64,000 bases of DNA from Corynebacterium kutscheri (GCF_000980835.1 NZ_CP011312.1:1860001-1924000), one strand, 5' to 3'; counted from the stretch's first letter, positions 35,497-46,515 are shown. Notes: a model not told the origin generated them from the letters alone. A program made the numbers and translations.

Positions 35497-36767
35497 TTAT
35501 ATATCCTTTTTTATGCTGCGTAACACGGATACCAGGCCTATGATGCTGAGCACCATAGCACTAATAAGTAGCCCTTCAAGTGACATACCGGTATTCGCCA
35601 GTCGTGCCTGCAAAGCTGATGATTCAGGTTTATTAGTTTCAGTCGGTGGCACTACCACCATAGACATCGCATTTGGTGATGGTGTTGGATTATGCGGATC
35701 TGGGATAGGGATAGGAATTGGAATCGGGATAATAGGTTTGGTGCACGGCATAATAATTGTGGTTTTATTTGTCGGCACGCCTGAATTTTTTCTGGGGAAA
35801 AATCCGGATAACCTGGCGGGATAATACAGCCCTGATTGGCTACTTTATCTATTTTATGTTCCAAAACTACCTTAAAAGTCCAGGTTAATTGGATTCCAGG
35901 ATTCCCCATACGTGCTGCGGCTAATTTAGCCAGTCCAGATTGGTAAGGTTCAAACGAGCCACATTATCCGCAGCAACGGTTACTTCAAAATCGTCAGCTA
36001 CTAATTCTTGTGTGGAATTCTGCTTATGTGTATCGCTAAAAAATGCTTGCGAAGAATCTGGAACTAAAACATGATTGGCAGCCAAAGGATCAGCAATACT
36101 GTAGCGAGTAATTACGCCGTCCTTATCTGGGGCAGGAAGACTACCAGAAATACCATAAGTAACGGTATCTCCTACTGTGACACAGGTTCGATTAGCTTGC
36201 TTGGTTGCTGCGATAAGCTGGTCTTTTGCTGCTACTGTTATATCGTAATCCCACCCGTCACGGGTAGCATTTGTCGTTGGTAAAGTAACCAGAAAAGGTG
36301 CCACCAAAGAAAGATTCTGCCGCTGTGCTGATGCGTAGTTCTCAGTAACGTAGTACAGCCCTAATGGTAGGTTTTCGAAAACCGCTACCCCATCTTGACC
36401 AGTGGTTGCTATCTGTTGATCAACCAACTTATCGGCGTGTTCACCACCAGAATAAAATTGCCATTCCTGCAGTTTTTTCTGCTGCTTGCCCGCCTTCATT
36501 AGTACTTAGATCAACATCTTTTACCCGGGCAACCTGAAACTCAATACCGCTAATAGGTTCGCAAGAAAGATCTGCGTCAGGATTATTGGGATCTCCATAT
36601 TGGCTTAAAGGATCCCCAGCGGACTTAAGAATACGTAAGGTAGCACTGCGGGTAGCGTCGATAAGCGATAATGGTGTTGCGTAAGCAGTCTGTGGCACTG
36701 TAAAAGCTAACATTATCGTCCCAATAATCATGGCAAATAACTTTTGTATTATACGTTTTTTCATCAT
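35497..36767 (-). pseudogene. spaB: SpaB-type minor/basal pilin, three frameshifts
   Basis: About 420 codons. The signal peptide is followed by SLIDATRSATLRILK and a Cna-B-like start (GIEFQVARVKDVDLSTNEGG). Indels are inferred in T6 at 36473-36478, in a G run at 35930-35931 (DW-AKLAAARMGNPG), and in T6 at 35786-35791 (SPEKNSGVPTNKTTII). The middle part carries GLYYVTENYAS (E-box-like). The end has a Pro-Ile-Pro linker, the sorting signal LANTG, a hydrophobic helix and SIKKD. It overlaps the sortase gene by ATGA. In C. diphtheriae the protein at this place is incorporated last and fixes the pilus to the wall. Confidence 0.72.
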
Positions 36768-37678
36768 GATTCTTGCCTTTCCACTGCACCCAGTGTTGTT
36801 TTACGTTTTTTAAACCACCACTCCATAACCATCCAAAAGATAACTACGCCGACGACCACAAGAATCCAGGTCATCCAGGGTTGCCATGGCGTGCGAATTG
36901 TAGAAAAGATTTGCTTATCTTCAGTTTCTTCCAATGCAACACGTTCGGCATGTACTAATAACCGGTGTGAATTCACGCTATAAGGAGTACACGTGATCAA
37001 AGTAATAAGGTCTTTGCCTGGTTGGATTCCTAAGGAGCTTGTTTCTTCGGGCAGCACAATATCAATACTGTGCACTTCATATTTCATGCGTTCACCATGC
37101 ACATCGAGATACACGGCATCCCCAATTTGCACGCGGGTAAGATTGTCCCACAACGTTGAGGTGGTGAGACCAGTATGTCCGGTCAGTACCGAATGGGTAC
37201 TGGTTCCGCCCACTGGAAGCCCACTGCCAAACATATGGCCAATGCCTTTTTTGAGTACCTCTTCGGTAGTGCCATGATAAATCGGTAAATCTGAATTAAT
37301 CGAGGGAATGGATACCCGACCCATGATCTCAATAAGATTCAATTGTGCACGATAATTTTGATATGCCTCATTATCTTCCGAAACACGCGCTAGCCAGGGA
37401 TCTAAAAGGGGCCCACCTTGGTTTATTTGGTTCCATTGTCGAGCATTATCCACCGATGTAGTAAGTTCCTCAGGACTAAATTCCTGAATACTATCGGTGT
37501 ACACCTCAACTGCACCAGATTGACGATAGTTTTCTACCAGTGTGGCAACAACTGGGTAAAGCAAAACTATAATCCCAATGATAGTAACGACCAGTGATAA
37601 TCTGGCTTGCTTTTGTGCCTTGTTTTTTCCTAATTCCGCCCTATGACAAGGCCGAGAATTTTCAAGCGCAGTAGACAT
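36764..37678 (-). CDS. srtA: Class C pilus-polymerising sortase
   Basis: A 304-residue membrane transpeptidase with an N-terminal helix (about 28-48) and a C-terminal helix (about 268-288). The catalytic residues are His168 in LTGHTG, Cys230 in TLITCTPY and Arg239 in HRLLVHAER. The LLDPW segment (91-95) is the lid motif of class C pilin sortases. It cleaves LPxTG-like signals and joins pilin subunits through the Lys of the pilin motif. It lies between the major and the minor pilin genes, exactly as srtA in the C. diphtheriae spaA locus. The gene is intact while all three pilin genes are broken. Confidence 0.92.
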   Translation of the reverse strand: MSTALENSRPCHRAELGKNKAQKQARLSLVVTIIGIIVLLYPVVATLVENYRQSGAVEVYTDSIQEFSPEELTTSVDNARQWNQINQGGPLLDPWLARVSEDNEAYQNYRAQLNLIEIMGRVSIPSINSDLPIYHGTTEEVLKKGIGHMFGSGLPVGGTSTHSVLTGHTGLTTSTLWDNLTRVQIGDAVYLDVHGERMKYEVHSIDIVLPEETSSLGIQPGKDLITLITCTPYSVNSHRLLVHAERVALEETEDKQIFSTIRTPWQPWMTWILVVVGVVIFWMVMEWWFKKRKTTLGAVERQES

Positions 37679-37827
37679 AAAACGAGGGTGTCCTTGCTAG
37701 CGAGTATCCAGTGCATTACTCACCTGGATGAAATATTTCGAAAGATACGAGCCACATCTGGCAAAGAAAGCTGTGGTTAAACTAGCTTTTCTTTGCCGAT
37801 AGATAAGACTCGGCGAGCTAGCTACTT

Positions 37828-39384
37828 TTAAGCTTTACGACGGCTATAAAGTGCGAAACCACGACCTACAATAAGAATGGCACCACCGGCAAGCAGCATG
37901 ACAAAGATGCCGGTACCACCAGTAAGTGACAACTTGAAACCAGCATTACTTGGCACATCAACCACATTGACACTAGTCAAAGCAATGGTCTCAGTCTGCT
38001 GACCACGCAAAACCTGGAAGCGGATCGGCTGTGAACTCAACTCGTAGCCCTCTGGTGCTTTGTTTTCTACCAAGCAGTAGTAGGAACGCTGATCTTCAAG
38101 AACAAGTGCATTATTTTCCCAGTCGTTCACACGTAGCTGGTTGATCTCAGGCTTAGCTGTGTTATCACTAACGATTCCGGTACGCAGAGCCTTACCTTTA
38201 AGATCTCCTTGAGCATCACAGGTGTACAAATCAAATACTGCGCCCTCAAGCCGCTTCTGACTGGAATCTGCCTTCACGATGTCAACAGCACCGAAATAAG
38301 ACTTCGGCCACGGATTGTCTGAACCTGGGTCTGGTTCTGCCGGCGGATCGGTTGGATCCGGATCATTAGAATCTGGATCTTCCGGTGCATAAGGATTATC
38401 CGGATCAACCGGTGTTTGCCTGAACTTCTCAACTACCTTGAAACGGTTAACAACCTTATCGTTCTTGTTTTCAGCATTAACGACTTTAAATTGCAGATCT
38501 ACTTGAATCTTCTGATCAGCTTGTCGAGATTTGTCATCAATCTTCTTCAAACCAGCTGGAGTGAAAACAACCTGTACAACCCCCTCAGTATTAGTGTCAA
38601 TAGTGTAATCAGTATTTTCTTCAAACCCATCAACAGTCAATGACTGGTAGGTAAGTCGATCATTTGGATAGAAATCGGAAATGATCTAGCGAGACCGTGG
38701 CTGAGATCCTTCAGCACGCTGCTCAAGCGGCTGATTAATCTGATATTTAATTACCTTTCCATCGATAAGTGATTTGGTATCATTGACCGTCTTCTTACCA
38801 TCATCAGCAGCTTTATTGTTCTTTGGATAGACATGAACCGTTGACAGCCACTCATTGAGCTTTGTCGGATCCGTCAGAGGAAGCGCTACATAAAAGGGTT
38901 GCGCAGTAACACGGTGTCCTGCTGGAGCCTTGGTCTCAGTAACCCGGTACAAGCCAATAGAAAAAACCACTAAATGTGTACTCACCGTTATCATCTGTCG
39001 TACCAGTTATTGCATTTTCAAAACTGGTATCAGTCAAAACTATGGCACCTTTTGAAGCTCTTCCGCTCTCAACCACCCCACCTGGGTAGTTAGGTCAACA
39101 TCTTTGACCCGCTCAATTTTAAACTCAGCACCCGGCAAAGAAGCACCTAAACTACTTACATCTTCAAGCTTTGTACCGTTACCAGCAGTACCAGGGTTAT
39201 TGTTTGCATATTTGTGGATAACCAAAGAAAGATTTTCTTTGGGAAGTTTCTCCAAACTCCCTACGGCCACACCAACGGTTGCCGCTGCGTCTTGAGCCAG
39301 AGCAGTCGGCATACCAATGCTACAACTGCCCCACAGTATGCCGCTTGTGATAGCAACACAGAGAGTCTTTTTGAAAAGATTCAT
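37828..39384 (-). pseudogene. spaA: SpaA-type major pilin, one stop and two frameshifts
   Basis: About 518 codons from MNLFKKTLCVAITSG. After the signal peptide (…ALAQ) come an N-terminal domain and AEELQK, where a missing A (39050-39053) shifts the frame. GAIVLTDTSFENAITG continues in the new frame until an extra T (38961-38966) restores it at SIGLYRVTETKAPAGHRV. The pilin motif EWLSTVHVYPKN with its linking Lys is present. An in-frame TAG (38686-38688) follows RSR; beyond it the domain IISDFYPNDRLTYQSLTV, the E-box YYCLVENKAPEGYEL, the sorting signal LSLTGG, a helix and SRRKA are all kept. This would be the shaft subunit. The good preservation suggests recent loss, or errors in the sequence. 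Confidence 0.78.
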
Positions 39385-40049
39385 AAGATTAACCTTTGAA
39401 TAGCGCCACACAAAATGTAAGACGCGTTGATCTGGAATTGGATTCACCCCACGCAATATCCGAGGAAAAAGTTTCTCAAAAAGTCTTACCTAGAGAAAAA
39501 CTAAATTGGGGTTGGACGCAGATTAATATCAAATCTGCGAATTTCCTAATGGAAATTGGTACAAGAAAATATTATTGCCCCTGGTCAGGGTATGCCGTAC
39601 TTATTCATTAGATAATAATGAAAAGGTTTTCGCCAGTAAATATAAATACTTCAAACGATTGCTTTTAATTACCAATTTGAGTAGGGAAATCGATTAAAAT
39701 TTTCTCGAATATCGGGGAAATTTTTTAATTTCTGCACACAAAATAAATAGCTGTAGATTATGAATTACGCTCAAAAACCCGGTTTAAATCCGGTTCAACT
39801 CGAACCCAACCAATACCGAAAGTAAAAAAGTTTTTAAATAAAAAAATATTTTCTTCCATCACAAACGTTTGATACCGCAATAATTGCTTTATCTTTTCTA
39901 CCTATTCCCCCACACCTTCTCCCGAATTATTAAGGAAAATCTATCTAGAAAATGACCTTCTCGAGCCACCAGATACAGCTTTTCTATCGGTGCTATCGCT
40001 AGCAGAAAGCTACCCTCTCCGGTACAGCCTAGAAAAATAGCCAACAAAA
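39385..40049. other. Upstream region of the pilus locus, no gene
   Basis: About 660 bp, very AT-rich to the right of 39600, without a plausible coding frame. CCCTGGTCAGGG (39579-39590) is a short palindrome about 200 bp upstream of the spaA start and may be a regulator site. The pilus promoter must lie here on the minus strand. No -35/-10 pair stands out. Confidence 0.5.
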
Positions 40050-40089
40050 AAGTGGGTTTTAACGCTCTTTAAAGCGTTGAAACCCACTT
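40050..40089 (-). terminator. smpB terminator
   Basis: AAGTGGGTTTTAACGCT pairs with AGCGTTGAAACCCACTT (40050-40089), with TTTTTTG on the minus strand, 21 bp after smpB. Confidence 0.9.
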
Positions 40090-40110
40090 AACGAAGAACC
40101 TTATATCAGG

Positions 40111-40605
40111 TTAGGCATTGATCCCTTTTATCCGTCGGCCAACTTCACGAATAACTTCTCGCTCTTCGGTACGCCGTTTAATATCTTGCCGTTTATCATA
40201 GTTCTGTTTACCCTGGGCAAGACCCAACTCGCATTTCAAACGGCCGTCCTTAAAATATAAAGACAATGGAATGAGAGTTTTATTTCCTTCGCGCACCTTA
40301 CCCAAAAGACTATCAATCTCATAGCGATGTAACAGTAACTTTCGATTTCGCATCGGCTTGTGGTTAGTCCAATGCCCCATCGAATACTCTGGAATATGCA
40401 GGTTGCGCAACCACACCTCACCCTCGTCGATAGTGGCAAAGGCATCAACAATTGAGCACTTTCCCTCACGCAGTGACTTCACTTCGGTGCCAACAAGTTG
40501 CACGCCTGCCTCATAAGTAGTCAGAATATTAAACTCGTGACGGACTTTACGGTTGGTCGCAACCACCCGGTTGGCGTTTTTTTCTTTCTTAGTCTTTTTC
40601 GCCAT
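40111..40605 (-). CDS. smpB: SsrA-binding protein
   Basis: A 164-residue RNA-binding protein of trans-translation. The N-terminal basic tail KKTKKEKNANRVVATNRKVR is followed by HEFNILTTYEAGVQLVGTEVKSLR, the beta-barrel core and YDKRQDIKRRTEEREVIRE in the C-terminal tail that enters the decoding centre. It binds the tRNA-like domain of tmRNA and brings it to stalled ribosomes. It lies downstream of ftsX with a 65-bp gap. In related genomes ssrA follows at once; here accessory DNA intervenes. Confidence 0.97.
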   Translation of the reverse strand: MAKKTKKEKNANRVVATNRKVRHEFNILTTYEAGVQLVGTEVKSLREGKCSIVDAFATIDEGEVWLRNLHIPEYSMGHWTNHKPMRNRKLLLHRYEIDSLLGKVREGNKTLIPLSLYFKDGRLKCELGLAQGKQNYDKRQDIKRRTEEREVIREVGRRIKGINA

Positions 40606-40670
40606 AATATTCCTAGTCTAGCGCTTCTTTTTACTTCTGGCTTTTCCTACCGTCGTAAAGCATGCATATG

Positions 40671-41573
40671 CTATTTACGCACGTACCACCGCAGGGTTGC
40701 TTGCGCGGTCAAAGCCGCAAAAATAATGCCAACAAGACCGACAATGGGCAGCACTGTCCAAATATCTACGCTAGTAATACGTGCGATCAGCTGTGAATCA
40801 TAAAGGTTACGCAACGCACCATCAATGACCCACTTATTCCCCGCAAAAAGTGCCACACCAGCAAGCACGGAGCCAAAAAGCACCGCGATAATTGCCTCTA
40901 AAACAAAAGGTGCCTGCGTGTACCACCGTGATGCACCCACCATACGCATAATCGAGATTTCTTCTCGACGATTAAACGCAGCAATCTGCACCATATTAGC
41001 GATCAAGAAAATAGCTGCGATTGCCTGCACACCGGCAAAAAGAAATGTTGCATTACGCAGCGCATCAAGGTTATCTGTCGCCCCACGAAGGTCATCAACC
41101 TGATCAACAATCGAGCTCACCTGCATTAAATCACGCACCGGATCAAGCGGAGCGGTATTCAAAGGATCTTCTAAGCGCACATGCAAAGCAGCTGGCAATG
41201 CATCCGGAGAAGTCTCTGCAACCAATAGAGGATCAGTATCTTGGAAAACTTCCACAAAACGCTGATACGACTGCTCTCGCGAACGATAAGTAATCGCTTC
41301 GATCCCATCTTGACCTTCTAATAACTCCCGCACCTGCTTACAGTTTTGCGAAGAGCAATCCTGATCTGTTGTCGAGATCTCCTCATCTAATTGAACCATT
41401 ACCTCCACACGATCAAGATAGATCTCCTTGGTTTTTTCGGTCATATGGGTAACCAAAAAACCTGCTGCTAATAGAGCTAAAGAAATAGCCGTGGTGATGA
41501 TTAACGCAATAGTCATGGTAATATTGCGGCCAAGTCCAGCAATGGCTTGACGGATAACATAAAAAAAGCTCAT
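40671..41573 (-). CDS. ftsX: Cell-division protein FtsX
   Basis: A 300-residue membrane protein with four helices (near 21-45 and three in the last 130 residues). The extracellular loop between helix 1 and 2 carries two Cys (TTDQDCSSQNCKQ). FtsX with the ATPase FtsE regulates peptidoglycan hydrolases at the septum (RipC in mycobacteria). The start MSFFYVIRQAIAGLGRNITM gives the length of C. glutamicum FtsX. An upstream ATG at 41609, directly after the ftsE stop, would add 12 polar residues. Confidence 0.95.
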   Translation of the reverse strand: MSFFYVIRQAIAGLGRNITMTIALIITTAISLALLAAGFLVTHMTEKTKEIYLDRVEVMVQLDEEISTTDQDCSSQNCKQVRELLEGQDGIEAITYRSREQSYQRFVEVFQDTDPLLVAETSPDALPAALHVRLEDPLNTAPLDPVRDLMQVSSIVDQVDDLRGATDNLDALRNATFLFAGVQAIAAIFLIANMVQIAAFNRREEISIMRMVGASRWYTQAPFVLEAIIAVLFGSVLAGVALFAGNKWVIDGALRNLYDSQLIARITSVDIWTVLPIVGLVGIIFAALTAQATLRWYVRK

Positions 41574-41609
41574 CGTCTTGTTGTCACTATCCTTATCAGT
41601 TTTCCGCAT

Positions 41610-42299
41610 CTATTGCGCTTCGCCGTATACACCATGCGCATCATCACGGATCAATTTACCTAGCCGCAATTCAATTACTCGACGACGCATATCGTTAACA
41701 GCACGAGCATTGTGCGTGGACATAACAACGGTGGTGCCCGCTCGATTAATCCGGTTCAGCAAAACCATGATCTCATCTGAAGTATCTGGATCAAGGTTGC
41801 CGGTTGGTTCATCAGCTAATAACAACAGTGGTCTATTCACTGTGGCACGAGCAATTGCTACTCGTTGCTGCTCACCACCAGAAAGTTCTTGAGGCATGCG
41901 ATCCATTTTTGCTGAAAGACCAACCATCTCTAAGGTCTCCGGCACCATTTTGGCAATCTTATCTTTCTTGGTACCAATTACCTCTAGGGCAAAAGCAACA
42001 TTGTCATACACGTTTTTTTGCTGCAATAACCGAAAATCCTGGAACACATAACCAATGCGTTGACGCAGTTTATTAATCTGGCGGCCACGCAACTTATTAA
42101 CATGGAAATCCTCGATATATACATCACCACTGCTGAGATTAGTCTCCCTAATCATCAACTGGAGAAAAGTCGATTTGCCCGATCCGGATGGGCCGATAAG
42201 AAAGGCAAAATCACCTTTTTCAATGGTCAGTGACACATCATCGAGTGCTGGCCGGGTCGATGTCTTGTACAACTTGGTGACATTATCAAAAGTGATCAC
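41610..42299 (-). CDS. ftsE: Cell-division ATP-binding protein FtsE
   Basis: A 229-residue ABC ATPase. Walker A is [12 protein letters not shown] (residues about 36-47), the Q-loop is YVFQDFRLL, the signature is [14 protein letters not shown], Walker B is [12 protein letters not shown], and the H-loop is MSTHNARAV. It pairs with FtsX (next gene) at the division site. Length and motifs are typical. Confidence 0.97.
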   Translation of the reverse strand: MITFDNVTKLYKTSTRPALDDVSLTIEKGDFAFLIGPSGSGKSTFLQLMIRETNLSSGDVYIEDFHVNKLRGRQINKLRQRIGYVFQDFRLLQQKNVYDNVAFALEVIGTKKDKIAKMVPETLEMVGLSAKMDRMPQELSGGEQQRVAIARATVNRPLLLLADEPTGNLDPDTSDEIMVLLNRINRAGTTVVMSTHNARAVNDMRRRVIELRLGKLIRDDAHGVYGEAQ

Positions 42300-42445
42300 C
42301 TAAGAAAGTGTAGCGAAAACCCCAGATAAATGAAACGTAAGTATATATAAGTGATTCATGTGACTAATGGGTTTATGGGTAAAAGTTTAGACACACATAC
42401 TTCGACGGTTATTACGTCGACAAGTATCGTGCGCCTTACCTTTAG

Positions 42446-43552
42446 CTATGACAACCCACGTTGCTGTGCCATTCGCCAGCGAATACCTTCTTCCAAGAAC
42501 TTATCGATATCGCCATCGAGCACCTTGGAAGGATCATTGACCTCATAATTAGTACGCAGATCCTTAACCATCTGATACGGATGCAATACATATGACCGCA
42601 TTTGATTACCCCAGCTAGCATTGCCACCGGCACCTAATGCATCAAGTTCTGCCTGCTCTTCTTGACGCTTACGCTCTAGCAACTTAGCTTGCAATACCCG
42701 CATGGCCGAAGCTTTATTCTGAATCTGAGACTTCTCATTCTGGCAGGTCACCACAATTCCAGTCGGAATATGGGTTAATCGCACCGCCGAGTCGGTGGTA
42801 TTTACCGATTGCCCACCAGGGCCAGAGGAACGATACACATCAACGCGTACCTCGGAATCAGGGATATCAATATGGTCAGTTTGCTCCACGACGGGAAGCA
42901 CTTCGACCTCTGCAAAAGAGGTGTGCCGGCGAGCCTGGGAATCAAATGGGCTCGTGCGAACCAGCCGGTGGGCACCTTGTTCTACTGAAAGCTGGCCATA
43001 CATATACTCACCATGCACCACGAAAGTTGCCGATTTAATTCCGGCTTCTTCAGCATAGGAGACATCATAAATGTCGACCTTGTGCCCATTTTTTTCTGCC
43101 CACCGGATATACATGCGCATGAGCATATTTGCCCAGTCGGCAGCTTCTGTACCACCGGCTCCGGAGCGGATATTGATCATTGCTTCACGGGCATCATAAT
43201 CACCCGAAAGCATGGTTTTTACTTCTAATGCTTCGATTTCCTCGCGTAGATCCGCAAGTTCTTCGTCGGCAAGCTCTGTGCCCTCACCTTCTTCTTCGGC
43301 AAGTTCATACATCACTGGCATATCGTCTAAACGCTGCCTTAAAGAAGTAATCTTTTTCAACTGCGCTTGCACCCCTGATAGTTCAGTGGTTACCTGTTGT
43401 GCATGTTCTGGGCTATCCCATAGAGAAGGATCCGCTGCCTGGGCTTCGAGCTCACGCACGCGTATCGACATTTCCTCTGGATCCATAACCTTTTCAATAG
43501 TGGTCAAAGTAGTGTCAAGTTCCTGCAAAGCGTGAGAAATATCCAGTCGCAT
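42446..43552 (-). CDS. prfB: Peptide chain release factor 2
   Basis: A 368-residue class I release factor for UGA and UAA stops. It carries the GGQ motif ([20 protein letters not shown], near residues 244-246) and the codon-recognition SPF motif ([16 protein letters not shown]). As in other actinobacteria there is no in-frame TGA near residue 25 and no programmed frameshift. The ATG at 43552 is preferred to a TTG two codons upstream. It lies upstream of ftsE in the same direction. Confidence 0.96.
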   Translation of the reverse strand: MRLDISHALQELDTTLTTIEKVMDPEEMSIRVRELEAQAADPSLWDSPEHAQQVTTELSGVQAQLKKITSLRQRLDDMPVMYELAEEEGEGTELADEELADLREEIEALEVKTMLSGDYDAREAMINIRSGAGGTEAADWANMLMRMYIRWAEKNGHKVDIYDVSYAEEAGIKSATFVVHGEYMYGQLSVEQGAHRLVRTSPFDSQARRHTSFAEVEVLPVVEQTDHIDIPDSEVRVDVYRSSGPGGQSVNTTDSAVRLTHIPTGIVVTCQNEKSQIQNKASAMRVLQAKLLERKRQEEQAELDALGAGGNASWGNQMRSYVLHPYQMVKDLRTNYEVNDPSKVLDGDIDKFLEEGIRWRMAQQRGLS

Positions 43553-43630
43553 AAGCAATGATTCTACCCACTTGCCTACTAAGCCACCTAACGCCTGTTC
43601 CTGTAGCGCTAAACCCCTATGATATTGGAC

Positions 43631-44509
43631 ATGACTGCTACCCCAGAAAATCCAAGCCCATTAGCACAAGCACATAATTTCGAAGAGATGATTGCAACTA
43701 TTGCCAAGACTTTCGCAGTTGCTCATGAACGCGATAGCGATGAACACCTCGCCCAAGCCTTAGTTTTTAATGCTGGTCGACTTGCTTGGCGCATGCGTGA
43801 ACAAGGAATATCAGTAGACACAAAGAAAAACGCTGCCGATGTAGTCACCGAAGCAGACCGAGCAGCAGAAAAATTTATTGCTACCGTATTAGAGATTGTC
43901 CGCCCAGAAGATGGAGTCTATGGCGAAGAAGGCACCCAACGTCATTCACGCAGCGGAAAAACCTGGGTGATTGATCCAGTAGATGGCACCTACAATTTTG
44001 TTTCTGGCTCTGACTATTGGTGTAGTGCCATTGCCTTAATATCTGGTTCCCCCGACAACCCTGAGAAGCTTCATTTTGGTGCGGTTCACCGACCAGCCAT
44101 GGGATATACCTGGTTTGGTGGACCAGATATTCCTACTACTCGTGATGGGAAAAAACTACCCGCGCTTACTCCTACACCCCCAGAAAAAATCGCCCTTTCC
44201 ACCTACCTTCATCCCCCATTACTAAATACGCATACCCCCCGTGATCTGTGGCTTTTTATTGCTAGCCAATTTTTATCCTGGCGGATGCTTGGCTCTGGAA
44301 GTGTTGATCTAGCTAGTGTCGCCGATGGTAGCTTAGGTGCTTATTTACAACACTCCTGCCCTAGCTGGGATTGGCTGCCCGGGAAAGCCCTCGTCCTTGG
44401 AGCAGGTGGTAAGGCCATCCAATTAGATGCTGCCGGAGTAACCTGGAGTTTAGCCGGAAATAAAAAAACCGTAGACACTATCGCAGCATTGATAAAGGAA
44501 AATTCATGA
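43631..44509 (+). CDS. Inositol monophosphatase family protein
   Basis: About 292 residues. The metal-binding motifs of the IMPase superfamily are present: VYGEEG (first Glu), [12 protein letters not shown] (Asp, Asp, Gly-Thr) and CPSWDWLPG (third Asp region). It corresponds to C. glutamicum cg0911, next to hisN. The substrate is unproven; candidates are inositol-1-phosphate, histidinol phosphate and nucleotides. TATGAT (43618-43623) is a likely -10 that puts the transcript start at or next to the ATG at 43631, favouring this leaderless start over the ATG at 43619 inside the promoter. Its stop overlaps the hisN start by ATGA. Confidence 0.85.
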   Translation: MTATPENPSPLAQAHNFEEMIATIAKTFAVAHERDSDEHLAQALVFNAGRLAWRMREQGISVDTKKNAADVVTEADRAAEKFIATVLEIVRPEDGVYGEEGTQRHSRSGKTWVIDPVDGTYNFVSGSDYWCSAIALISGSPDNPEKLHFGAVHRPAMGYTWFGGPDIPTTRDGKKLPALTPTPPEKIALSTYLHPPLLNTHTPRDLWLFIASQFLSWRMLGSGSVDLASVADGSLGAYLQHSCPSWDWLPGKALVLGAGGKAIQLDAAGVTWSLAGNKKTVDTIAALIKENS

Positions 44510-45321
44510 CCACCACGCACAACTCTGTTTCCGATAACTCCGAATTCACTGCTGATTTAGAGTTTGCCTGTCAACTGGCCGAACGTGCCGATCAGCTCAC
44601 ACTTTCCCGCTTTGAAGCCGCTGATCTTAATATCAAAGCCAAACCAGATATGACCCCGGTCTCCGATGCCGATCTTGAATGCGAGCGCATCTTGCGCGAA
44701 CAAATCACTACTCACCGACCACACGATGCCATCCTCGGAGAAGAATTCGGTGGTGACGTTAGTTTCACCGGGCGCCAATGGATTATCGACCCTATCGACG
44801 GCACCAAAAATTTTGTTCGTGGTGTACCAGTGTGGGCAACACTTATTGCTTTGCTTGTCGACGGTCGCCCAGTGGTCGGCGTAGTTTCTGCCCCTGCGCT
44901 TGGCCGTCGGTGGTGGGCCGCCCATAACGCTGGTGCCTGGCGCAGTGTATGTGGTGGCAATCCTAAAAAGTTAGCGGTGTCTAAAGTAGAAAAACTCAGC
45001 GACGCTTCTGTTTCTTTTTCTTCTCTCAGCGGCTGGGATCAGCGCAACCTTCGGGATAACTTCTACGCGCTATCGGATAAAACCTGGCGACTACGCGGAT
45101 TTGGCGATTTCTTCTCTTATTGTCTTGTTGCTGAAGGAGCTGTCGATATTACTGCCGAACCAGAAGTATCTCTATGGGATCTCGCCGCACTTACTATTTT
45201 GGTAGAAGAAGCCGGCGGTACCTTTACCTCATTAGCCGGAGCAGCTGGCCCGCATGGTGGTAGTGCCTTAGCAACTAATGGTTATCTGCATGAAGAAGTC
45301 CGCACGCTACTCCAACCTTAA
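44506..45321 (+). CDS. hisN: Histidinol-phosphatase, IMPase type
   Basis: A 271-residue phosphatase. The motifs are [30 protein letters not shown] (canonical DPIDGT) and [10 protein letters not shown] (third metal Asp). The sequence [20 protein letters not shown] is typical of actinobacterial HisN. It removes phosphate from L-histidinol phosphate, the penultimate phase of histidine synthesis. In C. glutamicum the orthologue cg0910 is the sole essential histidinol-phosphatase. It is translationally coupled to the upstream IMPase gene. Confidence 0.9.
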   Translation: MTTTHNSVSDNSEFTADLEFACQLAERADQLTLSRFEAADLNIKAKPDMTPVSDADLECERILREQITTHRPHDAILGEEFGGDVSFTGRQWIIDPIDGTKNFVRGVPVWATLIALLVDGRPVVGVVSAPALGRRWWAAHNAGAWRSVCGGNPKKLAVSKVEKLSDASVSFSSLSGWDQRNLRDNFYALSDKTWRLRGFGDFFSYCLVAEGAVDITAEPEVSLWDLAALTILVEEAGGTFTSLAGAAGPHGGSALATNGYLHEEVRTLLQP

Positions 45322-45368
45322 GAGTCTATTTACTACCGAGAACTACAGCGGCGATATAGAAACTATAG

Positions 45369-45406
45369 AAAGTGCCCACAAGAATTATCCTTGTGGGCAC
45401 TTTTCC
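45369..45406 (+). terminator. hisN terminator
   Basis: AGTGCCCACAA (45371-45381) pairs with TTGTGGGCACT (45391-45401), flanked by AAA and TTTT. It can serve the convergent protease gene too. Confidence 0.88.
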
Positions 45407-45423
45407 AGGAGGACTAAACTATT

Positions 45424-46515
45424 TCACTGAGTAATTGGAGTTAAGCGGAAATTCTTACCTACTCCGTTACCAGTATTAATATCAGCCAAAATGGCATCCA
45501 TATTTGTATGCACCGTTGGAGCATGAAGCGCTCCTTGCCACGGAGTACGGCAAGCGAAATCAGTGTGTGGGAACAACCCGCCAGAGACAACGCCAACTAC
45601 CTTGCCGTCTCTTAATACTGGTGCACCGGAATCACCAGGTCCAGCACATATTTGGGTAACGGTTGTACGTTGGTTAGCTAACCATGTTAGGCCACAGGTA
45701 GTACCGGTTGCGATACCTTGTTTGCAGGTAATTTCTGTTCCCTCAGCTTGATTTCCACCTAAACCATCAATGGATATACCACTGTAGCTTGTGGTAATTG
45801 CAGCATTGGAGCCCAGTTCAATAACGGAATAGTCCAAGGTTTCGCCACGAGAAACCACTGTGCCGCTAGCACCGATTCGCCAAGAATCAGCAGAAGTCAC
45901 CGTATCGCCTACTTGACCGCAGTGTCCGGCGGTAATAGCAACTTTGCGTCCTTGTTCATCAGTACCAGTGGCGGCGATAGTACACAAATGACTATCACCA
46001 ACATATACCGGGGTTCCTGGCCCATAGAGCGAGATACCTTCGGCTTCAAAGCGAAGCGACTCTGGTGGTACATCCGGCTGGTTAAAATAAGAACCTGCAA
46101 CACGCTGCAATACTGGGTCTAGGCTTTGTGCAGCAACGCGTGAACCAATGTCATAGTGCCAGTGGTAGTTTGGCCCATCAACAATAGGACGAAATTCTTC
46201 TTTGGTTGGTGTTGCTTGTTGGGCAGTTGGGTCAAACTGAGTTTGCGGTGCAGGTTGCAAGTGGGCATCGACATTAAAAGCATTCCGCTCAATCTCATCG
46301 ATTACTTGAGAAACGTGCTGCTCCATATCGTATTGGATCTGATCGAGAGCAGCAGTGTCTTCTTCTGAAAGCGGTATGCCAAAGGCCGCAGACAGCTGCG
46401 TAGCAGCATCCGCGACCTTAGGAAGATCTAGCGCATGAACTGGTGGTATCACTCCCGCATACAAAGTAGTACAAACCAATGCAATTACTGTGTTACGACG
46501 AAGCGACGAGCCCAT
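45424..46515 (-). CDS. Secreted trypsin-like (S1) serine protease
   Basis: A 363-residue exported protein: signal peptide about 1-28, a 130-residue N-terminal region rich in Gln/Glu, then a chymotrypsin-fold domain. The catalytic triad is His in AITAGHCG, Asp in LDYSVIEL and Ser in GPGDSGAPV. Cys residues (HLC/HC and EITC/TTC, QIC/FAC) can form disulfides. It resembles the corynebacterial/mycobacterial secreted proteases found in the cg09xx region. The long N-terminal part may be a propeptide or an anchor. It lies alone between the hisN terminator and the transcarboxylase operon. Confidence 0.88.
   Translation of the reverse strand: MGSSLRRNTVIALVCTTLYAGVIPPVHALDLPKVADAATQLSAAFGIPLSEEDTAALDQIQYDMEQHVSQVIDEIERNAFNVDAHLQPAPQTQFDPTAQQATPTKEEFRPIVDGPNYHWHYDIGSRVAAQSLDPVLQRVAGSYFNQPDVPPESLRFEAEGISLYGPGTPVYVGDSHLCTIAATGTDEQGRKVAITAGHCGQVGDTVTSADSWRIGASGTVVSRGETLDYSVIELGSNAAITTSYSGISIDGLGGNQAEGTEITCKQGIATGTTCGLTWLANQRTTVTQICAGPGDSGAPVLRDGKVVGVVSGGLFPHTDFACRTPWQGALHAPTVHTNMDAILADINTGNGVGKNFRLTPITQ

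Noticed and set aside
24986..39600. Direct repeat of the tmRNA 3' end as an attachment site
   Set aside because: No second copy of the terminal sequence was found by eye near the RM or pilus borders; a computed search would be decisive.
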